A stretch of 43,815 nt of DNA, from positions 1-43,815 of the forward strand of contig JAHRWD010000105.1 of NCBI GenBank assembly GCA_019090315.1, written 5' to 3'. The DNA is from Pseudomonadales bacterium. Lineage in GTDB: Bacteria > Pseudomonadota > Gammaproteobacteria > Pseudomonadales > JAHRWD01. The notes beneath the pieces were generated by a model. It had not been told where the DNA came from, ran no database searches, and was given only the letters and a program-made list of their open reading frames with translations. Below, piece after piece: positions 35,284 through 43,815 of this stretch (position 1 is the first letter of the stretch; the number at the start of each line of letters is the position of its first letter). A program made the position numbers and the translations under genes.

Positions 35284-36171
35284 CTAAAACACATAAACCA
35301 ACATGAACAACATCAACCAAACCACATCTACAAAATGCCAATACCAGGCGCTTGCTTCAAACGCAAAATGGTCATCAGCGGTAAAATGCCCTTTAAGTAT
35401 ACGGATAAACACAGTAGTCAGCATAATACAGCCAATCGTAACGTGGGCTCCGTGAAAGCCCGTCAGCATGAAGAAAGTAGATCCATATATGCCAGTACTT
35501 AGGGTCAGATTGAGATGTTGATAAGCCTCAATGTACTCATAAATCTGGAGCGCTAAAAAGGTAAACCCAAGTAGCATGGTAATAGCCATGTAGATCTTAG
35601 TTAACGATCTTTTTCCAGCCTTGAGTGCGTGATGAGCCAGCGTCAGAGTAACGCTGGATGTCACAAGTAAAAATGTATTAATTAGCGGGATATGCCAGGG
35701 ATCGATGACCGCTTTGGGGCTGCCAAACTGCTCTGGACTGGGGTTAGTTAGAAGTGGCCAGGTTGCCGAAAAGTCAGGCCAGAGCATATGTGCTATTCCC
35801 TTCGCACCTTCTCCCGAAAGCCATGGCACCGAAAATAAACGTACATAAAAAAGCACACCGAAGAATGCTGCAAAAAACATCACCTCAGAAAATATAAACC
35901 AGCTCATTCCCTTTCTGAATGAGACAGAGAGCTGATTGGAGTACAACCCTCCCATGCTTTCTTCAATAACTTTACCGAACCATCCAAAAAACATGTACGC
36001 CATGCCGACAAGGCCCAAACCGAACATCAACTGTCCTGACATGCTGTCGTTGCCGGCCGTCATGTTGAACAATAAAAGGCCCAGCCCTGTTAACGTTACA
36101 AACATGCTTGCCGCAGCGACAAGCGGCCACTTACTTGGCTCTGGAATATAGTACTGTTGCTCTGTACTCAT
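35284..36171 (-). CDS. coxC: Cytochrome c oxidase subunit III
   Basis: The 295-residue inner-membrane protein has seven transmembrane helices. Subunit III signatures include GMSWFIFSEVMFFAAFFGVL, FFMLTGFHGAHVTIGC and AWYWHFVDVVWLMLFMLVYV at the C-terminus. Subunit III stabilises the oxidase core and the proton uptake path. It lies between ctaG (118-bp gap) and the SURF1 gene (5-bp gap) in the oxidase operon. The gap to ctaG is larger than others in the operon and holds no recognisable small gene. Confidence 0.97.
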   Translation of the reverse strand: MSTEQQYYIPEPSKWPLVAAASMFVTLTGLGLLLFNMTAGNDSMSGQLMFGLGLVGMAYMFFGWFGKVIEESMGGLYSNQLSVSFRKGMSWFIFSEVMFFAAFFGVLFYVRLFSVPWLSGEGAKGIAHMLWPDFSATWPLLTNPSPEQFGSPKAVIDPWHIPLINTFLLVTSSVTLTLAHHALKAGKRSLTKIYMAITMLLGFTFLALQIYEYIEAYQHLNLTLSTGIYGSTFFMLTGFHGAHVTIGCIMLTTVFIRILKGHFTADDHFAFEASAWYWHFVDVVWLMLFMLVYVF

Positions 36172-36289
36172 GACGAAATTCCCTATTGATCTATGTGAAC
36201 GATTTAAACTTTACAGTAGGTAATGCCTTATCGAACTGCTAGTCGTTATCTGCGTAATTATTTCATTTCAAACAAATTAATAAATACAG

Positions 36290-36805
36290 CTAAATCGCCG
36301 GCGTAACGTCAAACAAAGTGTAGGACAGCGTAATTTTTTTAATATGCGCAGGAAGTTTGGCATCCAGGAAAAAAACCAACGGCATCTCCTTTACTTCCCC
36401 TGCCAACAATGGCTGCTGTCTAAAACAAAAACACTCAATTTTATGTAGGAAAGGTGCAGCTTCAGACGGCGCCACGCTCGGTACTGCCTGTGCGACCACG
36501 GAACGACTGGTTGGGTTAACCACCGTAAACTTCACTTGGTTTTGTACACCAATCTGGACTTTGACCTGAGCTTGATTGGGCTTAAATGGCCAACTTAGAT
36601 TCGCATTATGATTCCCAACAAACTGAACTTTCACCTCCCTGTCTTCAACTACAATCGCCTCCTGAGTTTGTTGATAGGCTCCTGCGGTTTTCCCGTTAAT
36701 GCCGGCCCACTCGCAAAACACGGTGTAGAGGGGCACAAGCAGAAACCCAAAACCAAACATCATGGCACATATAAAAAGTAACGGTGCCGGACGACCAAGC
36801 TGCAT
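36290..36805 (-). CDS. ctaG: Cytochrome c oxidase assembly protein CtaG/Cox11
   Basis: The 171-residue protein has one transmembrane helix (about 8-30, containing GFGFLLVPLYTVFCEWAGINGK) and a periplasmic immunoglobulin-like copper-binding domain with the IECFCFRQQPL signature (CFCF copper site) and PLVFFLDAKLP. Cox11/CtaG delivers copper to the CuB centre of subunit I. Its place between coxA (9 bp) and coxC matches the conserved operon order. Confidence 0.95.
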   Translation of the reverse strand: MQLGRPAPLLFICAMMFGFGFLLVPLYTVFCEWAGINGKTAGAYQQTQEAIVVEDREVKVQFVGNHNANLSWPFKPNQAQVKVQIGVQNQVKFTVVNPTSRSVVAQAVPSVAPSEAAPFLHKIECFCFRQQPLLAGEVKEMPLVFFLDAKLPAHIKKITLSYTLFDVTPAI

Positions 36806-36814
36806 AGACAGTCT

Positions 36815-38401
36815 CTATTCGACTGTAGGAGGTGTAGGAAAGCTATGGTAGGGAGCAGGTGTAGGTAACGTCCACTCCAATCCTTCTGCCCCTTCCCAGG
36901 GAAGCTGTTCCGCTGGCTCACCTTTACGAAGGGTCTTGATAAGCACATAAACAAAGATCAGTTGACTGGTTCCGAACATGAACGCGCCTATGCTGACTAT
37001 CATATTGAAATCCGCAAATTGCAGCGGGTAGTCCGGTATACGTCGCGGCATACCTGCAAGGCCCACGAAGTGCATAGGGAAGAAGGTTAGGTTTAGTCCG
37101 ATAAACGATACCCAGAAATGTAGCTTAGCCAGGCCCTCGTCATACATTTTTCCAGTCCATTTTGGCAACCAGTAATAAACTGCCGCAAAGATGCCAAATA
37201 TAGCCCCGGGTACCAGTACATAATGGAAGTGCGCAACGACGAAATAAGTATCCTGATACACCATATCTACCGGTGCTAATGCCAGCATAATCCCCGATAA
37301 TCCGCCGATGGTGAATAGTACGACAAAACCGATCGAGTACAGCATGGGCGTTTCAAAGGTCATCGAACCTCTGAACATCGTGCTGATCCAGTTAAATATT
37401 TTCACCCCGGTAGGAATCGCGATAAGCATGGTCGTGTACATAAAAAATAGCTCACCAACAAACGGCATACCAACCGTAAACATATGATGAGCCCAGACAA
37501 CGAACGAAAGCACCGCGATTGCAATAATCGCATACACCATTGAATGGTAACCAAACAATTTTTTACGTGAAAATGTAGGGATCACCTGGGAGACCACACC
37601 GAAGCTCGGCAGAATCATAATGTATACTTCCGGGTGCCCAAAGAACCAGAATACATGTTGAAACAGTACCGGATCACCACCGCCGCCCGCATCAAAAAAC
37701 GCCGTTGCAAAATGGATATCCATCAGCATCATAGTGACTACGCCAGCCAGCACAGGCATTACGGCAATCAACAAAAAGGCAGTAATCAACCATGTCCAAC
37801 AGAACATCGGCATCTTGAAATAGGTCATGCCCGGAGCACGCATATTCATGATGGTCACGATAACGTTAATCGCGCCCATAATGGATGATGCTCCCAATAG
37901 ATGAATCGCAAATATAAAGAACGTAACACTTGGCGGCGCATAGGTCGTTGATAAGGGCGCGTAGAACGTCCAGCCGAAATTAGGTCCGCCGCCATCCATA
38001 AATAATGTGCTCATCATCAGCGCGAAAGCAAACGGCAGAATCCAGAAACTAAGGTTATTCAACCGTGGCAAGGCCATATCCGGCGCGCCAATCATCATCG
38101 GGATCATCCAGTTAGCCAAACCAACAAATGCTGGCATAACTGCGCCAAATACCATGATCAATCCATGCATGGTAATCATCTGGTTAAAGAATTCGGGTTC
38201 TATTAGCTGTAATCCTGGCTGAAACAGCTCAGCACGGATCACAAACGCCATGGACCCACCAATGAACAACATAACCAGGCTGAATATCAGATACATCGTT
38301 CCGATATCTTTATGGTTAGTCGAATACAACCAACGAGTAATGCCCTTGGCTGGCCCGTGATCGTGATCTCCGTGATCGATATCTGCTGCTTGAGTACTCA
38401 T
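36815..38401 (-). CDS. coxA: Cytochrome c oxidase subunit I (aa3-type)
   Basis: The 528-residue catalytic subunit reduces oxygen at the heme a3-CuB site and pumps protons. It has 12 transmembrane helices. Signatures include GHPEVYI (CuB His and cross-linked Tyr), VVWAHHMFTVGM (CuB histidines) and FVVAHFHYVLVPG (heme a and a3 histidines). The ATG at 38401 directly follows coxB, with GGAGGCGAAT upstream. The N-terminus has a polar HGDHDHGPAKG segment. Confidence 0.98.
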   Translation of the reverse strand: MSTQAADIDHGDHDHGPAKGITRWLYSTNHKDIGTMYLIFSLVMLFIGGSMAFVIRAELFQPGLQLIEPEFFNQMITMHGLIMVFGAVMPAFVGLANWMIPMMIGAPDMALPRLNNLSFWILPFAFALMMSTLFMDGGGPNFGWTFYAPLSTTYAPPSVTFFIFAIHLLGASSIMGAINVIVTIMNMRAPGMTYFKMPMFCWTWLITAFLLIAVMPVLAGVVTMMLMDIHFATAFFDAGGGGDPVLFQHVFWFFGHPEVYIMILPSFGVVSQVIPTFSRKKLFGYHSMVYAIIAIAVLSFVVWAHHMFTVGMPFVGELFFMYTTMLIAIPTGVKIFNWISTMFRGSMTFETPMLYSIGFVVLFTIGGLSGIMLALAPVDMVYQDTYFVVAHFHYVLVPGAIFGIFAAVYYWLPKWTGKMYDEGLAKLHFWVSFIGLNLTFFPMHFVGLAGMPRRIPDYPLQFADFNMIVSIGAFMFGTSQLIFVYVLIKTLRKGEPAEQLPWEGAEGLEWTLPTPAPYHSFPTPPTVE

Positions 38402-38403
38402 GG

Positions 38404-39522
38404 CTATTCGCCTCCCTTCAATTTATCGACATCTGTTGGCGACAACATATCACCGACTTCATTACCCCATGCATTACGCTGATAGGTAATCACTGCGGCA
38501 ATATCTACCGATGACAATTGCTCCCCAAACCCCGCCATCGCTGTACCCGGCCTGCCTTCAAAAACCGTAGCAAGGTGTGTCCCGATGGGGCCTAATGCTA
38601 TTGGGCTACCCTTTATCGCAGGGAATACAGGGGGGATACCCATCCCATTGGGTTGGTGGCACGCAGCGCAGTTTTTAATGTACACCCCTTCACCCTTGAC
38701 TAGCAGGGCTTCCATGCTCCAGTCCGCCTGACTGGCAGCGGCTTCTATCTCCTTAAGCGCTTTCTGCTCCGCAAGCCAGATAACGTAATCTTCCTGGGTT
38801 ACCGCCTTAACAACGATTGGCATAAACCCATGATCTTTTCCGCACAGTTCGGCGCACTGCCCTCGATAAATACCGACTTCGTTAATCCGTGTCCAGTCTT
38901 CATTAATAAAACCAGGGATCGCGTCTTTTTTTACCGCCAGATCTGGAACCCACCATGCGTGAATCACATCATTCGACGTCAAGAGGAAACGAATTTTCTT
39001 ATTGATAGGAACTACCAGAGGCTTATCTACTTCCAACAGATAGTTTTCGTTTTTTTCTGATTTATTCCGAATTTCATCAGTAGGTGTAGTTAACACACTG
39101 AAAAAATCCAGATCTTCACCAATGTATTTGTAGCGCCACTTCCATTGATACCCTGTTATCTGGATATCTATATCCGATTCTTCGGTATCATATGAATTGA
39201 TCAGTGCTTTGGTGGCAGGGAAAAGAATCACAATAAGAATAATCGTAGGGACAATCGTCCACAAAATTTCTAATGCGGTACTGTCATGAAACTCGTGTGA
39301 CTCAAACCCTTTGGATTTTCGGTGATGATAAATAGACCAGAACATGACTCCGAAAACCACAACGGAGATAGCGACACATATGTATAACACCAGCATATGA
39401 AGGTCATATACCGCAATACTGGTGTCTGTCACTCCTCGGTTTAAATTAAGCTGCCAGTCAGAAAAGGCAACGGTAGGAACAAGCGCTAGAAACAACCCAA
39501 AAACAGCGACTTTTTTAAACAT
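38404..39522 (-). CDS. coxB: Cytochrome c oxidase subunit II with C-terminal cytochrome c domain
   Basis: From the ATG at 39522 the product is 372 residues. It has a signal peptide (VAVFGLFLALVPTVAFS), two transmembrane helices (about 45-65 and 85-110), a CuA domain with HAWWVPDLAVKK and the ligand run GQCAELCGKDHGFMP, and a C-terminal class I cytochrome c domain with CAACHQPNGMG and a later Met in AMAGFG. The fused heme domain is typical of caa3-type subunit II. I chose this start because AAGGA lies six bases upstream; an open frame 42 bp further upstream lacks a better site. It is the first gene of coxB-coxA-ctaG-coxC-surf1-sco-like. Confidence 0.96.
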   Translation of the reverse strand: MFKKVAVFGLFLALVPTVAFSDWQLNLNRGVTDTSIAVYDLHMLVLYICVAISVVVFGVMFWSIYHHRKSKGFESHEFHDSTALEILWTIVPTIILIVILFPATKALINSYDTEESDIDIQITGYQWKWRYKYIGEDLDFFSVLTTPTDEIRNKSEKNENYLLEVDKPLVVPINKKIRFLLTSNDVIHAWWVPDLAVKKDAIPGFINEDWTRINEVGIYRGQCAELCGKDHGFMPIVVKAVTQEDYVIWLAEQKALKEIEAAASQADWSMEALLVKGEGVYIKNCAACHQPNGMGIPPVFPAIKGSPIALGPIGTHLATVFEGRPGTAMAGFGEQLSSVDIAAVITYQRNAWGNEVGDMLSPTDVDKLKGGE

Positions 39523-39720
39523 AAACAGTCCTTTATTTTTATTAGGCGTATCCTTACTACACAAAAAAGGATTTCACTCTTTACATGTCAATACTTTATA
39601 TCTACTGCAGTATATTAATTATTTTTTTACATATCGGTCTGCTCCGTTTTGAAAACAGACCAGATCCCCTGGAGCAATACCTCGAACTCAGCACTACTTA
39701 ATAATACTGTATAGCTAATC

Positions 39721-40251
39721 CTATCGGATGGGTATAATCCCTTTAGTTTCAAATGGATTTATAAACCATTCATGCTCCCCCGAAAATCTGATCCTGGGAA
39801 ATTCATGCTTCATCAGGTTTTTTACAAGTGAATGCTGATCTTTTTTTGCATCAAGCATTACCAGTAGTTTTCCATTTTCTATGTCATTATGAAAATGAAA
39901 TATCTTGTAGTTTTCATGGAAATTTCCCCACACGGTTCCAGCTATCATTCCAACGACAGTAGAAGCAAAAAGAGCATACAGAAGAAAAGAGATAGGAAGC
40001 GCCGACCAGGGAGATACAAAAATCGCGAGATAAAACCCCGCTGCCAGACCAATCAATGCCCCACGCTCACCGGAATGAACAAGGTCACTTTTCTGGAAAA
40101 CATTAGCCTTGTGGAGGTGATGCTGATGAATCTCAGTATCATCCTTTGCCATTATATGAAATTGCCAATCTTCAATACCATTTTCATGCAAAGTATCGGA
40201 TATCAGATGAGCTTCGTTTATGTCATCAAGTAAGTAATAGATTCTTTTCAT
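39721..40251 (-). CDS. Small integral membrane protein of unknown function (DUF1269-like layout)
   Basis: From the ATG at 40251 the product is 176 residues. An N-terminal soluble part (MKRIYYLLDDINEAHLIS) looks like a small alpha/beta domain. Two closely spaced transmembrane helices (about 70-92 and 95-118, with GALIGLAAGFYLAIFV and FASTVVGMIAGTVWG) form a glycine-rich hairpin. A C-terminal soluble part holds KLLVMLDAKK. This layout resembles DUF1269-type or stress-protein 17M-like proteins. AGAGG seven bases upstream supports this start over a GTG 24 bp earlier. It lies about 200 bp upstream of coxB on the same strand. The function is unknown. Confidence 0.7.
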   Translation of the reverse strand: MKRIYYLLDDINEAHLISDTLHENGIEDWQFHIMAKDDTEIHQHHLHKANVFQKSDLVHSGERGALIGLAAGFYLAIFVSPWSALPISFLLYALFASTVVGMIAGTVWGNFHENYKIFHFHNDIENGKLLVMLDAKKDQHSLVKNLMKHEFPRIRFSGEHEWFINPFETKGIIPIR

Positions 40252-41002
40252 AACACGCCTCTGAACATTGGTCACAAGCGAAAATGCATAAAAACATTGT
40301 CACTTAGATTATTCAAATTCCGTTTGAGTTCGAATTTAATTGATCTACGTCATTTACTTTATATCATTACCGGATTAAGAAAAATTAATTTTTACTGCTT
40401 TTAAGATCGATATTACATATACCAACTTCGACTTATCCTCAAAACTTATAAAACAGAATGATTTGCGGAATAAAACAGCAAACAAAAACGAATATATAAA
40501 TACAATTTTTATATTAGCGCCCAGCAAATTATCAATTAGCCATATTTTTGTTAATAGATTTAATTCGCATTATAAAAACCCTGCTAATTACTTACGGTAA
40601 CTTTAACAAAGAACTAAAGGGGTTGCGGATACCGATACCCTATATTCCTCAATTAAACTTTAGTTTAAATACTGGTTATAAGTACATATAACGGATTTTT
40701 CTTTTTTCTTATTATTCGGTACCGGACTCATAGACTAATGCGCGAAAATAGATTGTGTTTTTCTCTCTTTAAATCATGCATTTCACAGTGAAATTTGTCC
40801 CGCCGAAATGGCGTTAAAAATTACCGACACGAACAAATATGATCAGCTGAGATCTGTTGAATCTTTCCAATCAACACCACTTTCAACTGTCTACGGACCT
40901 TATCTTGCAAACCCAATGAAGGTGCCTTATTGCCAACGGCGCACACCAACCTTTGCGATTGTTGATCGTCGATGAATACCCTATGATTAGACGGTCATTA
41001 CT
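40252..41002. other. AT-rich intergenic region
   Basis: About 750 bp separate a minus-strand gene from the plus-strand binding-protein genes. The first 500 bp are clearly richer in A+T than the flanking genes and hold no supported gene. A short palindrome TTAAACTTTAGTTTAA lies at 40653-40668. The last 200 bp include a possible small frame at 40808-40975. It must contain the promoters of both flanking units. Confidence 0.45.
40808..40975 (+). CDS. Possible 55-residue small protein
   Basis: A plus-strand ATG frame begins MALKITDTNKYDQLRSVESF and ends RTPTFAIVDRR before a stop, 27 bp upstream of the first binding-protein gene. It has no hydrophobic segment, no recognised motif and no clear Shine-Dalgarno sequence. 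It could be a small gene, an upstream leader or chance; I favour chance slightly. Confidence 0.25.
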   Translation: MALKITDTNKYDQLRSVESFQSTPLSTVYGPYLANPMKVPYCQRRTPTFAIVDRR

Positions 41003-42883
41003 ATGCCGTACTTAAACGCAGGATCGAGCTTGTCTACCGTTAAAAACATCGCTGTTAGCCTCCTATTTACATTCCTTTCATTTGGCCTGTCCGCAGAGAT
41101 CACCCGCTCCCACGGAATCGCCCTCTATGGGGACCTCAAATACCCCGTCAACTTCACCCACTTTGATTATGTAAACCCCGATGCGCCGAAAGGCGGTGAT
41201 GTTCGACTGATGTCTACCGGTAGTTTTGATACGCTGAACCCTTATACGCTTAAGGGTATAAGCCCGGCTAATACTCCCGGTTTTTTTCACTTTGGTATTT
41301 CGGAACAAAATGAAACACTACTGGTTGGCAGCGGCGAATACGCTAGATCCGGCGATGAACCCCAGTCTGCCTATGGCCTGATCGCCGAGTTCGTCGAATA
41401 CCCTGAAGACCGCTCCTGGGTGATATTCCATATCAACCCCAAAGCCCGGTTTCACAATGGCGAGCCGATCACCTCCGACGATGTCCTGTTCTCATTCAAT
41501 CTGTTAATGGAACAGGGCCATCCGCGTTTTCAGAACCAGTACAAGGATGTATATAAGGTAGAGAAGCTTTCAGAGCTACAAGTTAGATTCAGCTTTAGCG
41601 CGCAGGACAACCGCAGTATGCCGCTGCGGGCTGGTGAATTGCCGATACTCTCGAAAACCTACTGGCAAGACAGAGAGTTCACCAAAAACGGTATGAATGC
41701 ACCATTGGGTAGCGGGCCGTATCGCGTAGCCAAAGTCGATGCGGGCCGTATGATCCGCTTTGAACGGGTGAAGGATTATTGGGGCAAGGATCTTCCGGTC
41801 AACCGTGGTCGTTATAATTTTGATTCGGTCAGCTATGATTTCTACCGCGATCTGACCGTAGCTTTTCAGGCCTTCAAAGCCCACGAATACGATGCCCACT
41901 ACGAATATATCTCCAGCAACTGGAAGTCAGGGTACGATTTCCCAGCCTACAACAATGGCAAAGTAAAGCAGCTGGAGATTCGCCACCAGATTCCCGCCAA
42001 CGTTCAGGCCTTCTTCTTTAATACCCGTCGAGAAATATTCGCTGATAGTCGAGTACGACAGGCGCTTGGCCTGATGTTTGATTTCGAATGGCTCAACCGT
42101 AGCCTGTTTGCCGGAGCCTATACCCGCACCCAGAGCTATTTTGACAATACCGAGCTAGCCTCCAGTGGAATCCCCAGCGGAGCTGAACTGGCACTGCTGG
42201 AACCCTATCGCGAACAGCTTCCCGCTGCGCTCTTCACCGAGCCGTTTACACTTTCAAAAACAAAGGGCAATGGAAACCTGCGTCAGCAACAAAGAGCTGC
42301 GCTTAAACTACTGGCCGAAACAGGCTGGAACATTCAGGGCGGCAAGTTAATCCATCAAAAAACCGGTCAACGGTTTAGCTTCACCATGCTTTCAGATCAG
42401 CCCTCCTTTGCCAAAGTGCTGCTGCCCTATAAGAAAAACCTGGAACGGATCGGCATTGAAATGGTCATTCGTACTGTTGATCGTAGCCAGTACAAACGCC
42501 AGCTCGATGAATTTGATTTTGATATGACGGTTTTTGTGCTCGGGCAATCCAGCTCCCCTGCCCATGAACTGCGGGAATATTTTCACTCCAGCCTTGCGGA
42601 TACCAACGGCAACCGCAATTACGCCGGTATCAAAAACCCGGTAGTGGATGCGCTGGTCGATCAGGTGATTGCCTCCCGCAGCCGCGCACAACTGGTGGAA
42701 CGTAGCCACGCGCTGGATCGGGTATTACTTTGGAATCATTACGTGATTCCGCAATACCATATCAACTATCATAGGCTGGCAATCTGGGATCGATTCGGTA
42801 CGCCCAAAACCACACCGGACTACATTCTCGGTTTTGAAAATTGGTGGATTGATCCAAATAATAAGCTTGAATCAAAGGAATAA
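41003..42883 (+). CDS. Family-5 extracellular solute-binding protein (YejA-like) 1
   Basis: The 626-residue periplasmic binding protein has a signal peptide (about 1-30, NIAVSLLFTFLSFGLSAE). It then has SHGIALYGDLKYP and DAPKGGDVRLMSTGSFDTLNP, the usual start of long YejA-type oligopeptide/microcin-transport binding proteins. Central family-5 signatures include WVIFHINPKARFHNGEPI and DVLFSFNLL. A late segment, YHINYHRLAIWDRFG, and the closing GFENWWIDP are also typical. It probably delivers peptides to an ABC importer whose permease and ATPase genes are expected beyond the window. It is followed three bases later by a second such gene, apparently a tandem duplication. Confidence 0.93.
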   Translation: MPYLNAGSSLSTVKNIAVSLLFTFLSFGLSAEITRSHGIALYGDLKYPVNFTHFDYVNPDAPKGGDVRLMSTGSFDTLNPYTLKGISPANTPGFFHFGISEQNETLLVGSGEYARSGDEPQSAYGLIAEFVEYPEDRSWVIFHINPKARFHNGEPITSDDVLFSFNLLMEQGHPRFQNQYKDVYKVEKLSELQVRFSFSAQDNRSMPLRAGELPILSKTYWQDREFTKNGMNAPLGSGPYRVAKVDAGRMIRFERVKDYWGKDLPVNRGRYNFDSVSYDFYRDLTVAFQAFKAHEYDAHYEYISSNWKSGYDFPAYNNGKVKQLEIRHQIPANVQAFFFNTRREIFADSRVRQALGLMFDFEWLNRSLFAGAYTRTQSYFDNTELASSGIPSGAELALLEPYREQLPAALFTEPFTLSKTKGNGNLRQQQRAALKLLAETGWNIQGGKLIHQKTGQRFSFTMLSDQPSFAKVLLPYKKNLERIGIEMVIRTVDRSQYKRQLDEFDFDMTVFVLGQSSSPAHELREYFHSSLADTNGNRNYAGIKNPVVDALVDQVIASRSRAQLVERSHALDRVLLWNHYVIPQYHINYHRLAIWDRFGTPKTTPDYILGFENWWIDPNNKLESKE

Positions 42884-42886
42884 GGT

Positions 42887-43815
42887 TTGAACAAAACATT
42901 TTTTGCAAGGTCGATCGGCAGCGCAGTTCGGCTAATGGTTTCAGCGGCATCTGCTGCGATAGCCACAACTGCGATTTACAGCAGCATCACAATCGCAGAC
43001 ACCGCCAATACTCAAACAATCCACAAAAGCCACGGCATCGCTATGCACGGCGAACCCAAATATCCGGCAGGTTTTAAGCATTTTGAATACGTTAACCCCG
43101 CGGCACCAAAGGGTGGATCGGTCAAACTGGCGGTCAACAGCAGCGGTGGTTTTGATAGCCTGAACCCCTTTGTACTAAAGGGTGTATCGGCGGCGGGTAT
43201 CGGAGGGTATCTCTACGAAACCCTTACCCAAAAATCGGATGACGAAGCCTTCACACAATACGGCCTGATTGCAGACTGGATTGAATGGCCCGAAGACCGT
43301 TCATGGGTGATCTACCATATCAATCCCAAGGCCCGCTTCCACGACGGCCATGCCATTGACGCGGAGGATGTGATCTATACCTTCGAGTTACTCACCACCA
43401 AAGCGCACCCCTTTTATGCCAGCTATTACAAAAACGTCAAACAAGTTGAGGCAATCTCAAAAAGCTCAGTGAAATTCAGTTTTGAGCCAGGGGACAACCG
43501 CGAGCTGGCGCTGATCATCAGCCAGCTACCGGTATTACCCAAGCACTATTGGCAAACCCGCGATTTTTCAAAAACGACCTTGGAGCCACCTTTAGGCAGC
43601 GGTCCCTATAAAATCAGCAAAGTGGATCCCGGCCGCTCTATCACTTATACACGTGTAAAAAACTACTGGGGAAAAGACCTCAACATCAATATTGGAGCCT
43701 ACAATTTCGATCAGATTCAGTTTGATTACTACCGCGACAACACTATCGCACTTGAAGCGTTTAAAGCCGGTGAATACGATTTCCGGGCCGAAAACACCTC
43801 CCGTAACTGGGCTAC
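42887..43815 (+). CDS. Family-5 extracellular solute-binding protein (YejA-like) 2, 3' truncated by window
   Basis: A TTG start at 42887 (AAAGGA upstream) gives a frame open to the end of the window, about 309 codons. An N-terminal region with MNKTFFARSIG and a long hydrophobic signal stretch is followed by SHGIAMHGEPKYPAG and APKGGSVKLA, then WVIYHINPKARFHDGHAI and EDVIYTFELL. These blocks align one for one with the preceding gene at moderate identity, showing an old tandem duplication. The C-terminal part is outside the window. It is likely in the same operon as the first binding protein (3-bp gap). Confidence 0.93.
   Translation, partial: MNKTFFARSIGSAVRLMVSAASAAIATTAIYSSITIADTANTQTIHKSHGIAMHGEPKYPAGFKHFEYVNPAAPKGGSVKLAVNSSGGFDSLNPFVLKGVSAAGIGGYLYETLTQKSDDEAFTQYGLIADWIEWPEDRSWVIYHINPKARFHDGHAIDAEDVIYTFELLTTKAHPFYASYYKNVKQVEAISKSSVKFSFEPGDNRELALIISQLPVLPKHYWQTRDFSKTTLEPPLGSGPYKISKVDPGRSITYTRVKNYWGKDLNINIGAYNFDQIQFDYYRDNTIALEAFKAGEYDFRAENTSRNWA

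Overview
The window looks like a chromosomal segment of a marine-type gammaproteobacterium. The gene order SecB, Grx3, YibN-like rhodanese, GpmI, EnvC and CtpA is gammaproteobacterial, the base composition is moderate, and outer-membrane proteins, lipoproteins, sulfatases and a caa3-like cytochrome oxidase operon are present. I cannot assign a genus from sequence alone; a Cellvibrionales/Spongiibacteraceae-like organism is a guess from gene content.

Layout. 1-64: 3' truncated tRNA-Val(UAC). 237-1492 (minus): secB, grxC and a membrane-anchored rhodanese. 1812-6080 (plus): gpmI, envC, ctpA (glycolysis and cell-envelope maintenance). 6353-8844 (plus): SulP anion transporter and a two-domain universal stress protein. 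8881-18363 (minus): a very large AsmA-like protein and a complete tripartite RND efflux operon (adaptor, pump, outer-membrane channel). 18491-20754 (minus): PepSY-type membrane protein, DUF4136 lipoprotein and a small outer-membrane barrel.

20954-28641 is an accessory region. It holds an outer-membrane 'transporter'-type protein, two paralogous formylglycine-type sulfatases, a secreted metallo-beta-lactamase-fold hydrolase, a divergent AraC regulator and a frameshifted lipoprotein pseudogene. It is followed by two adjacent acyl-CoA dehydrogenase subunits (29048-31329) whose FAD motifs appear split between the two chains. Together these suggest uptake and breakdown of a sulfated or ester-linked hydrophobic compound, but the substrate cannot be read from the sequence.

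31616-33898 (plus) encodes an exported eight-heme cytochrome c fused to HEAT-like and TPR repeats. 33982-39522 (minus) is the aa3-type oxidase operon coxB-coxA-ctaG-coxC-surf1-Sco-like gene. 39721-40251 is a small membrane protein, then about 750 bp of AT-rich sequence. 41003 to the end holds two tandem family-5 (YejA-like) peptide-binding proteins, the second cut off by the window edge.

The best non-genic signals are: a dispersed REP-like element at 12429, 19222 and 28704 (one copy a near-perfect palindrome, one supplying the ribosome binding site of the AsmA-like gene); a 34-bp perfect palindrome at 26863; a four-unit 14-bp tandem repeat at 31381; and an envC reading frame that encodes a signal peptide upstream of any canonical start codon. 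I saw no CRISPR array, phage, insertion sequence, toxin-antitoxin pair or obvious defence system.
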